Assembly (NCBI GenBank): GCA_947628565.1
Contig: CANRAH010000013.1
Location: 1-41,646 of the forward strand
From: an uncultured Bacilli bacterium
GTDB lineage: Bacteria; Bacillota_I; Bacilli_A; RF39; UBA660
Direction: 5' to 3'
DNA length: 41,646 nt
Under the pieces are notes generated by a model. It saw only the letters and a program-made list of their open reading frames with translations. It searched no databases and was not told the DNA's origin. The position numbers and the translations under genes were made by a program. Shown here one piece after another: positions 31,654-40,020 of the stretch (its first letter is position 1; each line of letters starts with the position of its first letter).

Positions 31654-33075
31654 ATGGAATCAACTATCGATGAAAAAGAAATAGAGAATATTTCAATAGA
31701 GGTTTATAAAAAATATAATTTTATAGAAAAAAACCAATATGAAAAAATAGTTGCTTTAACTCTCAAAACAATCACAAAAAAAATATTAAATGAAAAAATA
31801 TATATTGGTCAATTTTTCAAAAAAAATTTAATTAAACATATTAGGGTTTATATTATGAATTTATTACAATCTAATGAGTCAGCTATAGAACTAATAGAAA
31901 GTTATTTAAAATCAAATCATTCTGAAAATTATAATGATGCATTTAATCAGTTAATACGTTTTTTTGTTGAATTTGACTTTGTACCAACTATAGATCTATG
32001 TTTTAAATTGCTTGAAAATAGCAAAATTAATGATATTATAGGCAATATAGTTACATCTAATATCGAATTAATAAAAAAACAAGAATTAAATGGTGTATTT
32101 TCATACGATGCAGCTATTAATTTAATAGAGGCATATTGTATGGTTAATGATATTACCATAGATGATGAATTCAAACAATCAACTTTACAAAATGATATAA
32201 AAATAGATGATGGAATTCGCCTATATATACAAGATGTAATGTCAAAAGGGTCAATACTTTCAAAAGAAGAAGAAAGAGAATTGTTTTTACGATTAAAAAA
32301 TGGAGAAAAAAAAGTAAAAAATATAATCGTAGAAAAAAATTTAAGATTAGTTATTAGTATAGCAAAAAGGCATGTAGGTCATGGATTGGAATTTTTGGAT
32401 TTAATTCAGGAAGGAAATTTAGGGTTAATGCATGCAGTTGATAAATTTAGTTTGGATAAAAATTGTAAATTTTCAACATATGCTACTTGGTGGATTGAAC
32501 AATATGTTAAAAGAGCTATTATGGATAAATCTTCTAATATAAGGGTACCAATTCATATGCATGATGATTTAAATAAATTAAAAAGGCTTAATGGTGGTAT
32601 GGATAATATAGATGTAGATGCAATTTCTGAAACATCTGGGTTATCTAAAAGTAGGATAAAAGAATTAACTAGAATACAGTATGTTACATTGAGTTTAAAC
32701 GAGGCCATCAATAATGAAGATGATACTGAACTCGAAGATTTTATACCTTCATCAGATACAAGTGTTGAAGAAAAAGTAATAGATGATACACTTTTTAAAA
32801 GTGAATTATTTAAATTATTTGATGAATGTGGACTAACAGAAAGAGAAAAATTAATTGTTGTACTTAGATTTGGATTACAAGATGGTAAAATAAGAAAACT
32901 TGAAGAAGTAGGAAAAATTATTAATTGTACGAGAGAAAGAGTAAGACAAATAGAAGTTAAAGCATTAAAAAAACTTAGAAATCCAAGATATGCAAAAAAA
33001 CTTTTATCTTACGCAGATAATCCAGACGAAGCATTAATATTTATTAACTCCATTCCTAGATACAGAAGAAAATAA
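31654..33075 (+). CDS. RpoD-like sigma factor, divergent paralogue
   Basis: 473 residues. An unrecognised helical N-terminus of about 185 residues (in place of a normal region 1.1), then region 1.2 (DDGIRLYIQDVMSKGSILS), region 2 (NLRLVISIAKRHVGHGLEFLDLIQEGNLGLMHAVDKF, continuing to FSTYATWWIEQYVKRAI), region 3 (DKSSNIRVPIHMHDDLNKL) and region 4 (GLTEREKLIVVLRFGL then CTRERVRQIEVKAL). It is RpoD-like but WWIRQAITRAIAD of SigA is WWIEQYVKRAIMD here, changing residues beside those that read the -10 box. It may be the housekeeping factor of an unusual lineage or a group 2 factor. GAGGGGTGA precedes the ATG. Confidence 0.85.
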   Translation: MESTIDEKEIENISIEVYKKYNFIEKNQYEKIVALTLKTITKKILNEKIYIGQFFKKNLIKHIRVYIMNLLQSNESAIELIESYLKSNHSENYNDAFNQLIRFFVEFDFVPTIDLCFKLLENSKINDIIGNIVTSNIELIKKQELNGVFSYDAAINLIEAYCMVNDITIDDEFKQSTLQNDIKIDDGIRLYIQDVMSKGSILSKEEERELFLRLKNGEKKVKNIIVEKNLRLVISIAKRHVGHGLEFLDLIQEGNLGLMHAVDKFSLDKNCKFSTYATWWIEQYVKRAIMDKSSNIRVPIHMHDDLNKLKRLNGGMDNIDVDAISETSGLSKSRIKELTRIQYVTLSLNEAINNEDDTELEDFIPSSDTSVEEKVIDDTLFKSELFKLFDECGLTEREKLIVVLRFGLQDGKIRKLEEVGKIINCTRERVRQIEVKALKKLRNPRYAKKLLSYADNPDEALIFINSIPRYRRK

Positions 33076-33183
33076 TAATAAATATTTTCTTTTTTTGTTT
33101 GTATATAATTTTCTTTAAAAATTTTTATTAATAAAATATAATGGTGATGATATTAAATAACTTAAATTATAATTTTATCACTA

Positions 33184-33214
33184 TAGTATTTATATATAAT
33201 GCTATAAAATACTA
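33184..33214. repeat. Inverted repeat over the likely -10 region of the lysin-like gene
   Basis: TAGTATTT (33184-33191) and AAATACTA (33207-33214) flank TATATAAT. A repressor site is possible; a clear -35 is not seen. Confidence 0.35.
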
Positions 33215-33236
33215 ATTTGGAAGGAGGATTATTTGA

Positions 33237-34118
33237 ATGCAAAAAGCAGTTTTGATGATGGATTATTTAAAGGTATCACAAAAAGCAAATGGATCTTATT
33301 CACATAAAGGTGATAAAGCATTAGATTTATCTGGAAAGGATCAAAACATAGATTCGCTTAAAGCACCATTTACAGGAATAGTAAAAAAAATATATACAAA
33401 AGACGCAAATGAAGTGTGGCTTGAATCAGTTGATAAAGTTAAATATGCTGATGGAACTACAGATTATATGACTATATTAACTATGCATGATAATGATGTA
33501 TCTAATTTAAAAGTAGGAGATATTATTAAACAAGGAGATATTTATTATAGTGAAGGAACAAGAGGGAATGCAACAGGTAATCATATACATATAAGTGTTG
33601 GAAAAGGTAAATTTACAGGTACTGGATGGTATAAAAATGAATATGGAGTATGGTGTATAAATAATCAATATGATGTTCATAAAGCATTATTTTTATTGGA
33701 TTCAACTGTTATTTTAAATGATGGAGGATATAATTGGATAAAAACAAATACACTAACTTTTAGTTCACAAGAAGAAAATGATACATATTATACAGTAAAA
33801 AAGGGGGATACTTTATATAAAATATCTAAAATGTATAATATATCAGTAGATGAAATTGTTAAATTGAATGGAATTAAGAATAAAAATTTAATAGTAATAG
33901 GGCAAAAACTATTAATAAAGACGAACAATTATTTTAATAGATATATTGGTGATACTAATTCAATTGTTGATGCATTGAAATCTTTAAATGAGGATTATTC
34001 ATATAATTATAGAAATAAAATAGCTTTAATAAATGGAATAAATAATTATGCAGGAACTAGTGTTCAAAATAAAGAATTATTAAGATTACTTAAAGAAGGA
34101 AAATTAATTAAACCATAA
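33237..34118 (+). CDS. M23-type peptidase with LysM and lysin-like C-terminal domain
   Basis: 293 residues, no signal peptide or membrane segment. M23 zinc motif pieces: SHKGDKALDLSG (H23 and D30) and GNHIHIS with H-x-H near 116-118. LysM domain at about 184-228 (YYTVKKGDTLYKISKMYNIS). The last ~60 residues (YIGDTNSIVDALKSLNEDYS onwards, with NYAGTSVQNKELLRLLKEGK) resemble a wall-binding repeat found in phage GH25 endolysins. Expected action is cleavage of peptide cross-links in peptidoglycan. Lack of a signal suggests holin-dependent or lysis-type release; no other phage gene is near. AAGGAGG lies upstream. Confidence 0.8.
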   Translation: MQKAVLMMDYLKVSQKANGSYSHKGDKALDLSGKDQNIDSLKAPFTGIVKKIYTKDANEVWLESVDKVKYADGTTDYMTILTMHDNDVSNLKVGDIIKQGDIYYSEGTRGNATGNHIHISVGKGKFTGTGWYKNEYGVWCINNQYDVHKALFLLDSTVILNDGGYNWIKTNTLTFSSQEENDTYYTVKKGDTLYKISKMYNISVDEIVKLNGIKNKNLIVIGQKLLIKTNNYFNRYIGDTNSIVDALKSLNEDYSYNYRNKIALINGINNYAGTSVQNKELLRLLKEGKLIKP

Positions 34119-34140
34119 AAAAGCTTTAAAGCTTTTTTTT
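34117..34140 (+). terminator. Terminator after the lysin-like gene
   Basis: AAAAAGC / GCTTTTT with TTTAAA between, then further T residues, directly after the stop. Confidence 0.8.
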
Positions 34141-34153
34141 ATATAAATAGCAA

Positions 34154-34182
34154 TTTACATTTTTTGATATAAATAGTATAAT
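34154..34182 (+). promoter_or_regulatory. Promoter of the glycosyltransferase gene
   Basis: TTTACA (34154-34159), 17-nt spacer, TATAAT (34177-34182). Confidence 0.65.
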
Positions 34183-34208
34183 TATAGTGTAAATAAAGGA
34201 TGGTGTTT

Positions 34209-35381
34209 ATGAGTTATTTGTTTTTGTTTTGTTATATATTAGTAACTATAGGCACCATTTTATTTATATTAAGTTCTATAAATATAAATAAAAAAAAATT
34301 AAATTTAAAAGGTCATAAAAAGTCTAAATATGCTATTTTGATCCCAGCAAGAGATGAATCGATGGTTATAGAAAAACTTCTTAAAAGTATAAAAGATCAA
34401 AATGGAGATATGCAATCTACTTATATTATAGTTGAGGATAAAAAAGATAAAACTTGTGAAATTGCAAATAAGTATGATGCTAAAATATATGTAAGAAAAA
34501 AGCCAATAAAAAGTAGAAAAGGATACGCACTAGATGAATGTATAAAAGATATATTGAAAAAAAAGCATTATGATTTATATTTTATAATTGATGCAGATAA
34601 TGTATTAGATAAGAATTTCATAAATAGTATGTTAAGCGTTTGGCAAAAAGGATATGATGTGGCTACTGGATATAGAAATATTTTAAATCCTGTAAACTCT
34701 GTTAGTGGTTGTTCTATAATTATGTTTTCATTGCTTAATTATTTTGTAAATAAGGCTAAAGAAAAAAATAATGAATCAATAGTTTTAACAGGGACAGGTT
34801 TTTATATAAGTGGTGAGATTATAGAATCTTTAGGAGGATTTCCATTTCACTCTTTAACAGAAGATTATGAATTATCTATGTATTTATCATCGTTAAATAT
34901 TTCATCTTGTTATAATACAGATGCAATTTTTTATGATGAACAACCAGTAAGTTTAAATAGTTCAATAAAACAAAGAACTAGGTGGATTAAAGGATTAATA
35001 GAATCAAGAAAAAAAAGAAAAAAAGAGATTAAAATAAATTTGTATAATAGAATTGGAATATGGCATCTGATAACTTTTTTTTCAGGAATAATAGGGTTAA
35101 TCATACTTAATATATTAACAATATTTATTTATAATAAAGGATATTTATTTTTAATATTAATTTTATTTACAATATATTTAATATTATTTTTACTTACTTT
35201 GATTATACTTATAAAAGAAAAAAATATAATAAATTTAGATAAAAAGCTTATGATTAAATGTTTGTTTTTTAATCCTATATTTTTGATAACATTTATAATT
35301 TGCTTCATTAAGGGAATTTTATCTAAAGATATGACATGGCATAAAATTAAACATGATTGTAAGCATCATAAAAATTTATAA
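34209..35381 (+). CDS. Membrane glycosyltransferase, GT2 (processive type)
   Basis: 390 residues from ATG 34209, preceded by GGATGGTG; an ATG at 34200 lies within that site. One N-terminal membrane segment (about 3-21), a GT-A domain with AILIPARDES, FIIDADNVLD (D-x-D), TGTGFYISG, TEDYELSM and QRTRWIKG (Q-x-x-R-W of processive synthases), then three C-terminal membrane segments. This is the layout of poly-beta-1,6-N-acetylglucosamine, hyaluronan or cellulose-type synthases and of some lipid glycosyltransferases. No partner export or deacetylase gene is adjacent. Sugar and acceptor cannot be told. Confidence 0.82.
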   Translation: MSYLFLFCYILVTIGTILFILSSININKKKLNLKGHKKSKYAILIPARDESMVIEKLLKSIKDQNGDMQSTYIIVEDKKDKTCEIANKYDAKIYVRKKPIKSRKGYALDECIKDILKKKHYDLYFIIDADNVLDKNFINSMLSVWQKGYDVATGYRNILNPVNSVSGCSIIMFSLLNYFVNKAKEKNNESIVLTGTGFYISGEIIESLGGFPFHSLTEDYELSMYLSSLNISSCYNTDAIFYDEQPVSLNSSIKQRTRWIKGLIESRKKRKKEIKINLYNRIGIWHLITFFSGIIGLIILNILTIFIYNKGYLFLILILFTIYLILFLLTLIILIKEKNIINLDKKLMIKCLFFNPIFLITFIICFIKGILSKDMTWHKIKHDCKHHKNL

Positions 35382-35401
35382 AATATATTTATGGAGGGAA
35401 A

Positions 35402-35776
35402 ATGAATAAAAAACAATTATTAAAATTAATTGAAAGTTTAAATCTTCAGTCAAGTGAATTTACAATACTATCATCAGGTGCTTTGGTACTTAGAGATATT
35501 TTAGAATGTGCTGGTGATTTAGATATAGCAGTTACTGATAAAGGATTGAAAGAATTAAATGATAGATTTATTCTTAAACAAAAAGAAAATGGTTGGTATA
35601 TCGTAACAGATAAAATAGAATGTGTTGCTAGTGATATGAAAAATAAAAGGGAAAAAATAGGAAAATATTACGTTCAAGATATAAATGATTATTTAGAATA
35701 TTTAAATAAAAGTACTAGAGAAAAAGATGTTTTAAGAATACCAATTGTTGAAAAGTATATTGAAATGCGTAAATAA
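35402..35776 (+). CDS. Small nucleotidyltransferase-fold protein
   Basis: 124 residues. SSGALVLRDILECAGDLDIAV at 24-44 fits the G-S-x(n)-D-x-D pattern of minimal nucleotidyltransferases, with the Asp pair at the end of the strand. A GDLDIAV motif with a preceding Ser-Gly is shared with AbiEii- and MNT-like families. It starts 20 bp after the glycosyltransferase with GGAGG. Substrate and partner are unknown; no antitoxin-like gene is evident. Confidence 0.5.
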   Translation: MNKKQLLKLIESLNLQSSEFTILSSGALVLRDILECAGDLDIAVTDKGLKELNDRFILKQKENGWYIVTDKIECVASDMKNKREKIGKYYVQDINDYLEYLNKSTREKDVLRIPIVEKYIEMRK

Positions 35777-35804
35777 CTTTTATAAGAAGTAAGGAGTAGT
35801 AATT

Positions 35805-36428
35805 ATGGAAAATGTAGAAAAAGAAAAAACAACTGAAGTATCAAAGAAAAATAACAAAAAAGGGAAATTATTAATATTCATAATAATTATTGTTTTAATT
35901 TTAATAGTGTTATTTACTATACCGAATAAAAAAGGTCAAATAGAAATTAAAGTTAAAAGTTCATTAGATAAAGTAGTAGAAAAAAGTGATCTTGAAACAG
36001 TTAATATTTCCTATAATGTTATTGCAAAAAAGTGTAAAAACGAAGATGATTGTAATACAAAGTCAAACGATATTAATGACTTTAAATATGTTGTTTCTTG
36101 TAAAGGAACGATAACAGCAGGAATAGATTTTAAAGATGTAAAAATAGATATTGATAGTAAGAATAAAAAAATAATTGTTAAGGTTCCTGAAGCTACAATA
36201 AAAGGTGAGCCAAATATTGGTTCAATAAAATTTTTAAATGGAAATGAAATTTCTGCCGATGAACTACCTGAAGCAAGAAAGTTATGTCAAGAAACAACAT
36301 TAATTAAAAGTAATGAAGATAATAAGTTACTTCCAGCAGCTAAGGAGCAAGCAATAATAGTACTTGAAGAGTTCTATAATCAATGGATAAAAGCATATGA
36401 TTCATCATATGAAGTGGAAGTTAAATAA
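35805..36428 (+). CDS. DUF4230 protein, membrane-anchored
   Basis: 207 residues. Charged cytoplasmic end, one membrane segment (about 21-42), then a DUF4230 domain: KGTITAGIDFKDVKIDIDSK, KIIVKVPEATIKGEP, and a C-terminal helix KEQAIIVLEEFYNQW. DUF4230 proteins are bacterial extracytoplasmic proteins of unknown role. The next gene is a second DUF4230 protein, a lipoprotein; the 9-bp gap suggests translation together. AAGGAG is present before the ATG. Confidence 0.75.
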   Translation: MENVEKEKTTEVSKKNNKKGKLLIFIIIIVLILIVLFTIPNKKGQIEIKVKSSLDKVVEKSDLETVNISYNVIAKKCKNEDDCNTKSNDINDFKYVVSCKGTITAGIDFKDVKIDIDSKNKKIIVKVPEATIKGEPNIGSIKFLNGNEISADELPEARKLCQETTLIKSNEDNKLLPAAKEQAIIVLEEFYNQWIKAYDSSYEVEVK

Positions 36429-36437
36429 GAGGTAAAT

Positions 36438-37031
36438 ATGAAAGATGTAAAAATATTAGTATTTTTAATTATAATTACAGTTGTTTTGACTGGATGTGGT
36501 AATATAAGCCAGGAAAATTTATCAGAAAATATAAAAAAGATAGAATTAACTGGAAATCTTGTTACATACCAGGCGTATTACCACAATGTAGTAGAATATG
36601 AAAAAAAGGCTGGTTCAGGATTAACTCATTGGTTTGAAAAAGATAGAAAATTATTTGCGGAATATACGGGTACAATAAAATATGGAATTAATTTATCTGA
36701 TGTTAAGATTGATGTTAAAGGTAATCAAATTAATGTTTTTATACCAAAAGCAACAATAATAGGGGAACCTAATGTAGATAAAGATGATTTTAAAGCTGAG
36801 AACTTTATAGAATCTAAAGATGGAATTATAAATAAAAATCCAATAACAGCTGATGATTCTTCAGAAGCCTTTGATCAGGCTCAAAAAGACATAAAAGAAA
36901 ACGCTTTAAACGATATCGAACTTTTATCTATGGCTCAGAAAAGAGCAAAAGTTGTGATTGAAGAAAATATAAAACAATTTAGTGGAATATCAGAAAAAAA
37001 ATATACTATAAATTTTGAATATGAACAATGA
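36438..37031 (+). CDS. DUF4230 lipoprotein
   Basis: 197 residues. Lipoprotein signal with lipobox L-T-G-C (residues about 17-20) after VFLIIITVV. The mature part has the DUF4230 layout seen in the previous gene: YTGTIKYGINLSDVKIDVKG, QINVFIPKATIIGEPNVD, AQKRAKVVIEENIKQ. The two proteins share the P-(E/K)-A-T-I-x-G-E-P-N core, so this is a tandem duplication followed by a change of anchoring. Function unknown. Confidence 0.78.
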   Translation: MKDVKILVFLIIITVVLTGCGNISQENLSENIKKIELTGNLVTYQAYYHNVVEYEKKAGSGLTHWFEKDRKLFAEYTGTIKYGINLSDVKIDVKGNQINVFIPKATIIGEPNVDKDDFKAENFIESKDGIINKNPITADDSSEAFDQAQKDIKENALNDIELLSMAQKRAKVVIEENIKQFSGISEKKYTINFEYEQ

Positions 37032-37046
37032 AAGATAAAATTTTAT

Positions 37047-37054
37047 GATATAAT
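37047..37054 (+). promoter_or_regulatory. Extended -10 box of the bile salt hydrolase gene
   Basis: TGATATAAT, with a 35-nt leader to the ATG at 37090. No clear -35 is present. Confidence 0.45.
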
Positions 37055-37089
37055 ATTTATTGTTAAAATAAGGAAGCGAGGAAATAATT

Positions 37090-38064
37090 ATGTGTACAGC
37101 AATAACATATAGTACAAAAGATCACTATTTTGGAAGAAATTTAGATTTGGAATATTCATATAAAGAAACAGTTACAATAACACCTAGAAATTATCCTTTT
37201 AAATTTAGAAAAGTAAATGAAATTAATAAGCATTATGCAATTATTGGAATGGCATTTGTAGATTCAAATTATCCTTTATATTATGATGCTATTAATGAAA
37301 AAGGACTAGGTATGGCAGGATTAAATTTCCCTAAAAATGCTTTTTATAATGAAATAGAAAATGATAAAGATAACATCGCACCTTTTGAATTTATTCCATG
37401 GATTTTATCACAATGTTCTAATATTGATGATGCAAAAAAATTATTGAAAAAGATAAATATAGCAAATATTAATTTTAGCGATAATTTAAAAGCATCTCCA
37501 CTTCATTGGATTATTGCTGATAAAAATTCTTCAATTACAGTAGAATGTGTAAAAGAAGGATTAAAAATATATGATAACCCTGTTGGTGTATTAACAAATA
37601 ATCCAACTTTTGATATTCATATGTTTAATTTAAACAACTATATGAATTTATCTATAGAACAACCAGTAAATAATTTTTCTAATAAATTGGATTTTGATAT
37701 TTATAGTCGTGGTATGGGGGCTTTAGGATTACCAGGAGATTTATCATCAGCTTCAAGATTTGTTAAAGCAACATTTACTAAAATGAATTCTTTATCAGGA
37801 GATTCCGAATCAGAAAGTATTAGTCAATTTTTCCATATATTGACTTCTGTTGAACAGCAAAGAGGCTGTGTTCATATGGGTGAAGATAAATATGAAATAA
37901 CTATTTATAGTTCTTGTTGTAATATGGATAAAGGTATTTATTATTATACTACTTATGAAAATAGTCAAATTACTGCAATTGATATGCATAAAGAAAATTT
38001 AGATGGCGATAAATTGGTTAATTTTGACTTAGTAAAAGGACAACAAATATTAATGCAAAATTAA
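37090..38064 (+). CDS. bsh: Bile salt hydrolase / choloylglycine hydrolase
   Basis: 324 residues, the normal length. N-terminal nucleophile family: Cys2 after Met removal, then GRNLDLEYS (R16, D19), GLNFPKNA with N79, LTNNPTFDIH, GLPGDLSSASRF and a C-terminal GIYYYTTYENSQITAIDMHK that closely resembles the C. perfringens enzyme as I remember it. It releases glycine or taurine from conjugated bile acids in the cytoplasm; penicillin V acylases share the fold. It strongly suggests a gut habitat. It stands alone between its own promoter and a terminator. Confidence 0.9.
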   Translation: MCTAITYSTKDHYFGRNLDLEYSYKETVTITPRNYPFKFRKVNEINKHYAIIGMAFVDSNYPLYYDAINEKGLGMAGLNFPKNAFYNEIENDKDNIAPFEFIPWILSQCSNIDDAKKLLKKINIANINFSDNLKASPLHWIIADKNSSITVECVKEGLKIYDNPVGVLTNNPTFDIHMFNLNNYMNLSIEQPVNNFSNKLDFDIYSRGMGALGLPGDLSSASRFVKATFTKMNSLSGDSESESISQFFHILTSVEQQRGCVHMGEDKYEITIYSSCCNMDKGIYYYTTYENSQITAIDMHKENLDGDKLVNFDLVKGQQILMQN

Positions 38065-38088
38065 GGATAACTAAAAGGTTATCTTTTT
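38063..38088 (+). terminator. Terminator after bile salt hydrolase
   Basis: Nine-bp stem (38063-38071 with 38078-38086; one G-U pair), loop TAAAAG, T-rich tail. Confidence 0.65.
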
Positions 38089-38164
38089 AAATGCATTATA
38101 CATTTATAAATAAATTACTCAAAATAATAAATAAAAAAGCAATTCAATATAAAGATCTATAAAG

Positions 38165-38210
38165 AAGTCATAAAAAAGATAATTAATTTTATCCTTTTTA
38201 ATGACTTTTT
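38165..38210 (+). terminator. Long hairpin upstream of the second mnmA
   Basis: AAGTCAT (38165-38171) pairs with ATGACTT (38201-38207), with an inner AAAAAGATAA / TTATCCTTTTT stem, then five T. It may be a second terminator or an attenuator; the -35 region of mnmA lies on its 3' arm. Confidence 0.5.
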
Positions 38211-38229
38211 AAATTCTGTGTTGTATAAT
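38201..38229 (+). promoter_or_regulatory. Promoter of the second mnmA
   Basis: ATGACT (38201-38206), 17-nt spacer, TATAAT (38224-38229) preceded by TTG. The -35 is on the 3' arm of the hairpin. Confidence 0.55.
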
Positions 38230-38253
38230 TAACGTAGATTTAAGAGGTGACAC

Positions 38254-39360
38254 ATGAAAAAAGTAGTAATTGGAATGAGTGGTGGAGTTGATAGTAGTGT
38301 TGCTGCTATAATGCTTCAAAAAAAAGGTTATGAAGTAATTGGGTTATTTATGAGAAATTGGGATTCTTATGCAGATGGTGAGTTAGCGGGTGCACCAACA
38401 ACAAATCAAGGTATATGTCCACAGGAAGTTGATTATAATGATGCAAAAGCAGTATGTGAAAAGTTGGGAATTCCTTTATATAGAAAAGATTTTATAAAAG
38501 AATATTGGGATTATGTGTTTACATATTTTCTAGATGAACTAAAAAAAGGTAGAACACCAAATCCAGATATAATGTGCAACAAATATATAAAATTTGACAT
38601 GTTTGCTAAAGAAGCATTAAAACTTGGTGCAGATTACATTGCAACGGGTCACTATGCAAGGTTAGAAAATGGTAACCTATTAAAAGCATTAGATGAAAAT
38701 AAAGATCAATCATATTTTCTTGCTCAAGTAAATAAAGAACAATTTAAAAATGTGTTATTTCCTTTAGGTAATATAAAAAAGCAAGAAGTACGTAAGATAG
38801 CTTTAGAATATGGTCTTATTACAGCTAATAAGAAAGATTCTACAGGTATATGTTTTATAGGAGAAAGAAATTTTACTAATTTTCTAAAAAATTATTTACC
38901 AAATCAACCTGGTGATATAGTAAATATAGATACAAATGAAGTAATAGGAAAACATATAGGACTTATGAACTACACAATAGGACAAAGAAGAGGCCTTGAT
39001 ATTGGAGGATTTTCCGATAGAATGTTTGTAGTAGGAAAGGATGTTGTAAAAAATATATTGTATATATGTATAGGAGAAGATAATGATTATTTGGTAACTG
39101 ATTCTTGCATAGTAGATAATGTAAACTGGCTTTTCTCTTCAAAACCTAGTAAATGCATGGCTAAATTTAGATATAGACAAAAGGATAATCCAGTAGAATT
39201 AGAATATTTAAATGATAATGAGATATTAGTAAAATATAAACAAGGGGTTAAAAGAGTAACTCCAGGACAAGCTTGTGTATTTTATGATGGAGATATATGT
39301 CTTGGTAGTGGGATTATTAAAGAAGTAAGGAAAAATAATAAAAAGTTATGGTATTTATAA
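38254..39360 (+). CDS. mnmA: tRNA-specific 2-thiouridylase MnmA, PNPDxxC-type (second copy)
   Basis: 368 residues, the standard Bacilli length. PP-loop SGGVDSS at 9-15, FMRNWDS motif near 32-38, TPNPDIMCN at 101-109 with Asp105 and Cys108, ATGHYARL, DQSYFLAQ, GICFIGERNFTNFL with the second Cys, YTIGQRRGLDIGG, and a C-terminal barrel ending TPGQACVFY. This is the canonical Asp-Cys-Cys set, unlike the copy at 9237. It also has the ~20-residue insertion after RNWDS (to QEVDYNDAKAVC) typical of Bacilli TrmU. AAGAGGTGA precedes the ATG. Probably the main U34 thiolase. Confidence 0.93.
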   Translation: MKKVVIGMSGGVDSSVAAIMLQKKGYEVIGLFMRNWDSYADGELAGAPTTNQGICPQEVDYNDAKAVCEKLGIPLYRKDFIKEYWDYVFTYFLDELKKGRTPNPDIMCNKYIKFDMFAKEALKLGADYIATGHYARLENGNLLKALDENKDQSYFLAQVNKEQFKNVLFPLGNIKKQEVRKIALEYGLITANKKDSTGICFIGERNFTNFLKNYLPNQPGDIVNIDTNEVIGKHIGLMNYTIGQRRGLDIGGFSDRMFVVGKDVVKNILYICIGEDNDYLVTDSCIVDNVNWLFSSKPSKCMAKFRYRQKDNPVELEYLNDNEILVKYKQGVKRVTPGQACVFYDGDICLGSGIIKEVRKNNKKLWYL

Positions 39361-39362
39361 TA

Positions 39363-39386
39363 AATGATATTTATATATAAATCATT
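39363..39386. repeat. AT-rich inverted repeat after mnmA
   Basis: AATGAT (39363-39368) and ATCATT (39381-39386) flank an AT-rich palindrome. It may be a weak terminator, but there is no T run directly after. Confidence 0.3.
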
Positions 39387-39494
39387 ATATCAAAAATTGG
39401 TAAAAACATTTTAATTTATGTGAAAAATTGGAAAGACGATTATGATAATTTAACTTCTTAAAATTAATAAAAAAATTTTAGCGAGGTGAAGAAT

Positions 39495-40016
39495 TTGAAA
39501 AACATTGAACTGTATGTACCAGAATTAAATGATTATTGGTATGAAGAAAAAATTCAAAAAGATCCATTATCTATGGATTACAATGCAGGATATGATGTTT
39601 CTTATTATGGGTACCATTATGACACTGGATGTATAGATTTTCCAAAAGAAAAATGGGAAGAAACTTACGAAAAACGAAAAGATAAAAATAAATATTTTGC
39701 TTATATTAGAGATTTGGATTTAAATGAATATGTTGGATATGTAAATTATCAGTACAATAAAAATGAAAATAGATATGAATGTGGTATTTTAATTGAATAT
39801 AAATATAGAGGTCATGGTTATTCAAAAATAGCTTTAAATTTATTGTGCCAAGTAGCTAAAAGAAATGGAATAAAAGAATTGTATGATAATTTTGAAAAGG
39901 ATAGAGACAAATCATTACAATTGTTTGAATCAGTAGGTTTTAGAATTATTGAAATACAAACTTGGAAAAAATTTGATAAAATGGTAGAAGGTGTATTAGT
40001 TAAAATTGATTTATAA
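39495..40016 (+). CDS. GNAT-family acetyltransferase
   Basis: 173 residues. The TTG at 39495 is taken as start because GAGGTGA lies just before it; the in-frame GTG at 39486 falls inside that site. GNAT core: YVGYVNYQYN (strands 2-3), ECGILIEYKYRGHGYSKIAL (motif A; acetyl-CoA loop R-G-H-G-Y-S), and ELYDNFEKDRDKSLQLFESV followed by GFRIIE (motif B). It most resembles RimJ/RimL-like and Lys-acetylating GNATs in layout. Substrate is unknown. The 3' flank passes directly into the first copy of the ~120-bp repeat. Confidence 0.85.
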   Translation: MKNIELYVPELNDYWYEEKIQKDPLSMDYNAGYDVSYYGYHYDTGCIDFPKEKWEETYEKRKDKNKYFAYIRDLDLNEYVGYVNYQYNKNENRYECGILIEYKYRGHGYSKIALNLLCQVAKRNGIKELYDNFEKDRDKSLQLFESVGFRIIEIQTWKKFDKMVEGVLVKIDL

Positions 40017-40020
40017 AGAA

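Noticed and set aside
33237-34118. Prophage
   Set aside because: Only one lysin-like gene; no capsid, tail, integrase or holin genes surround it.
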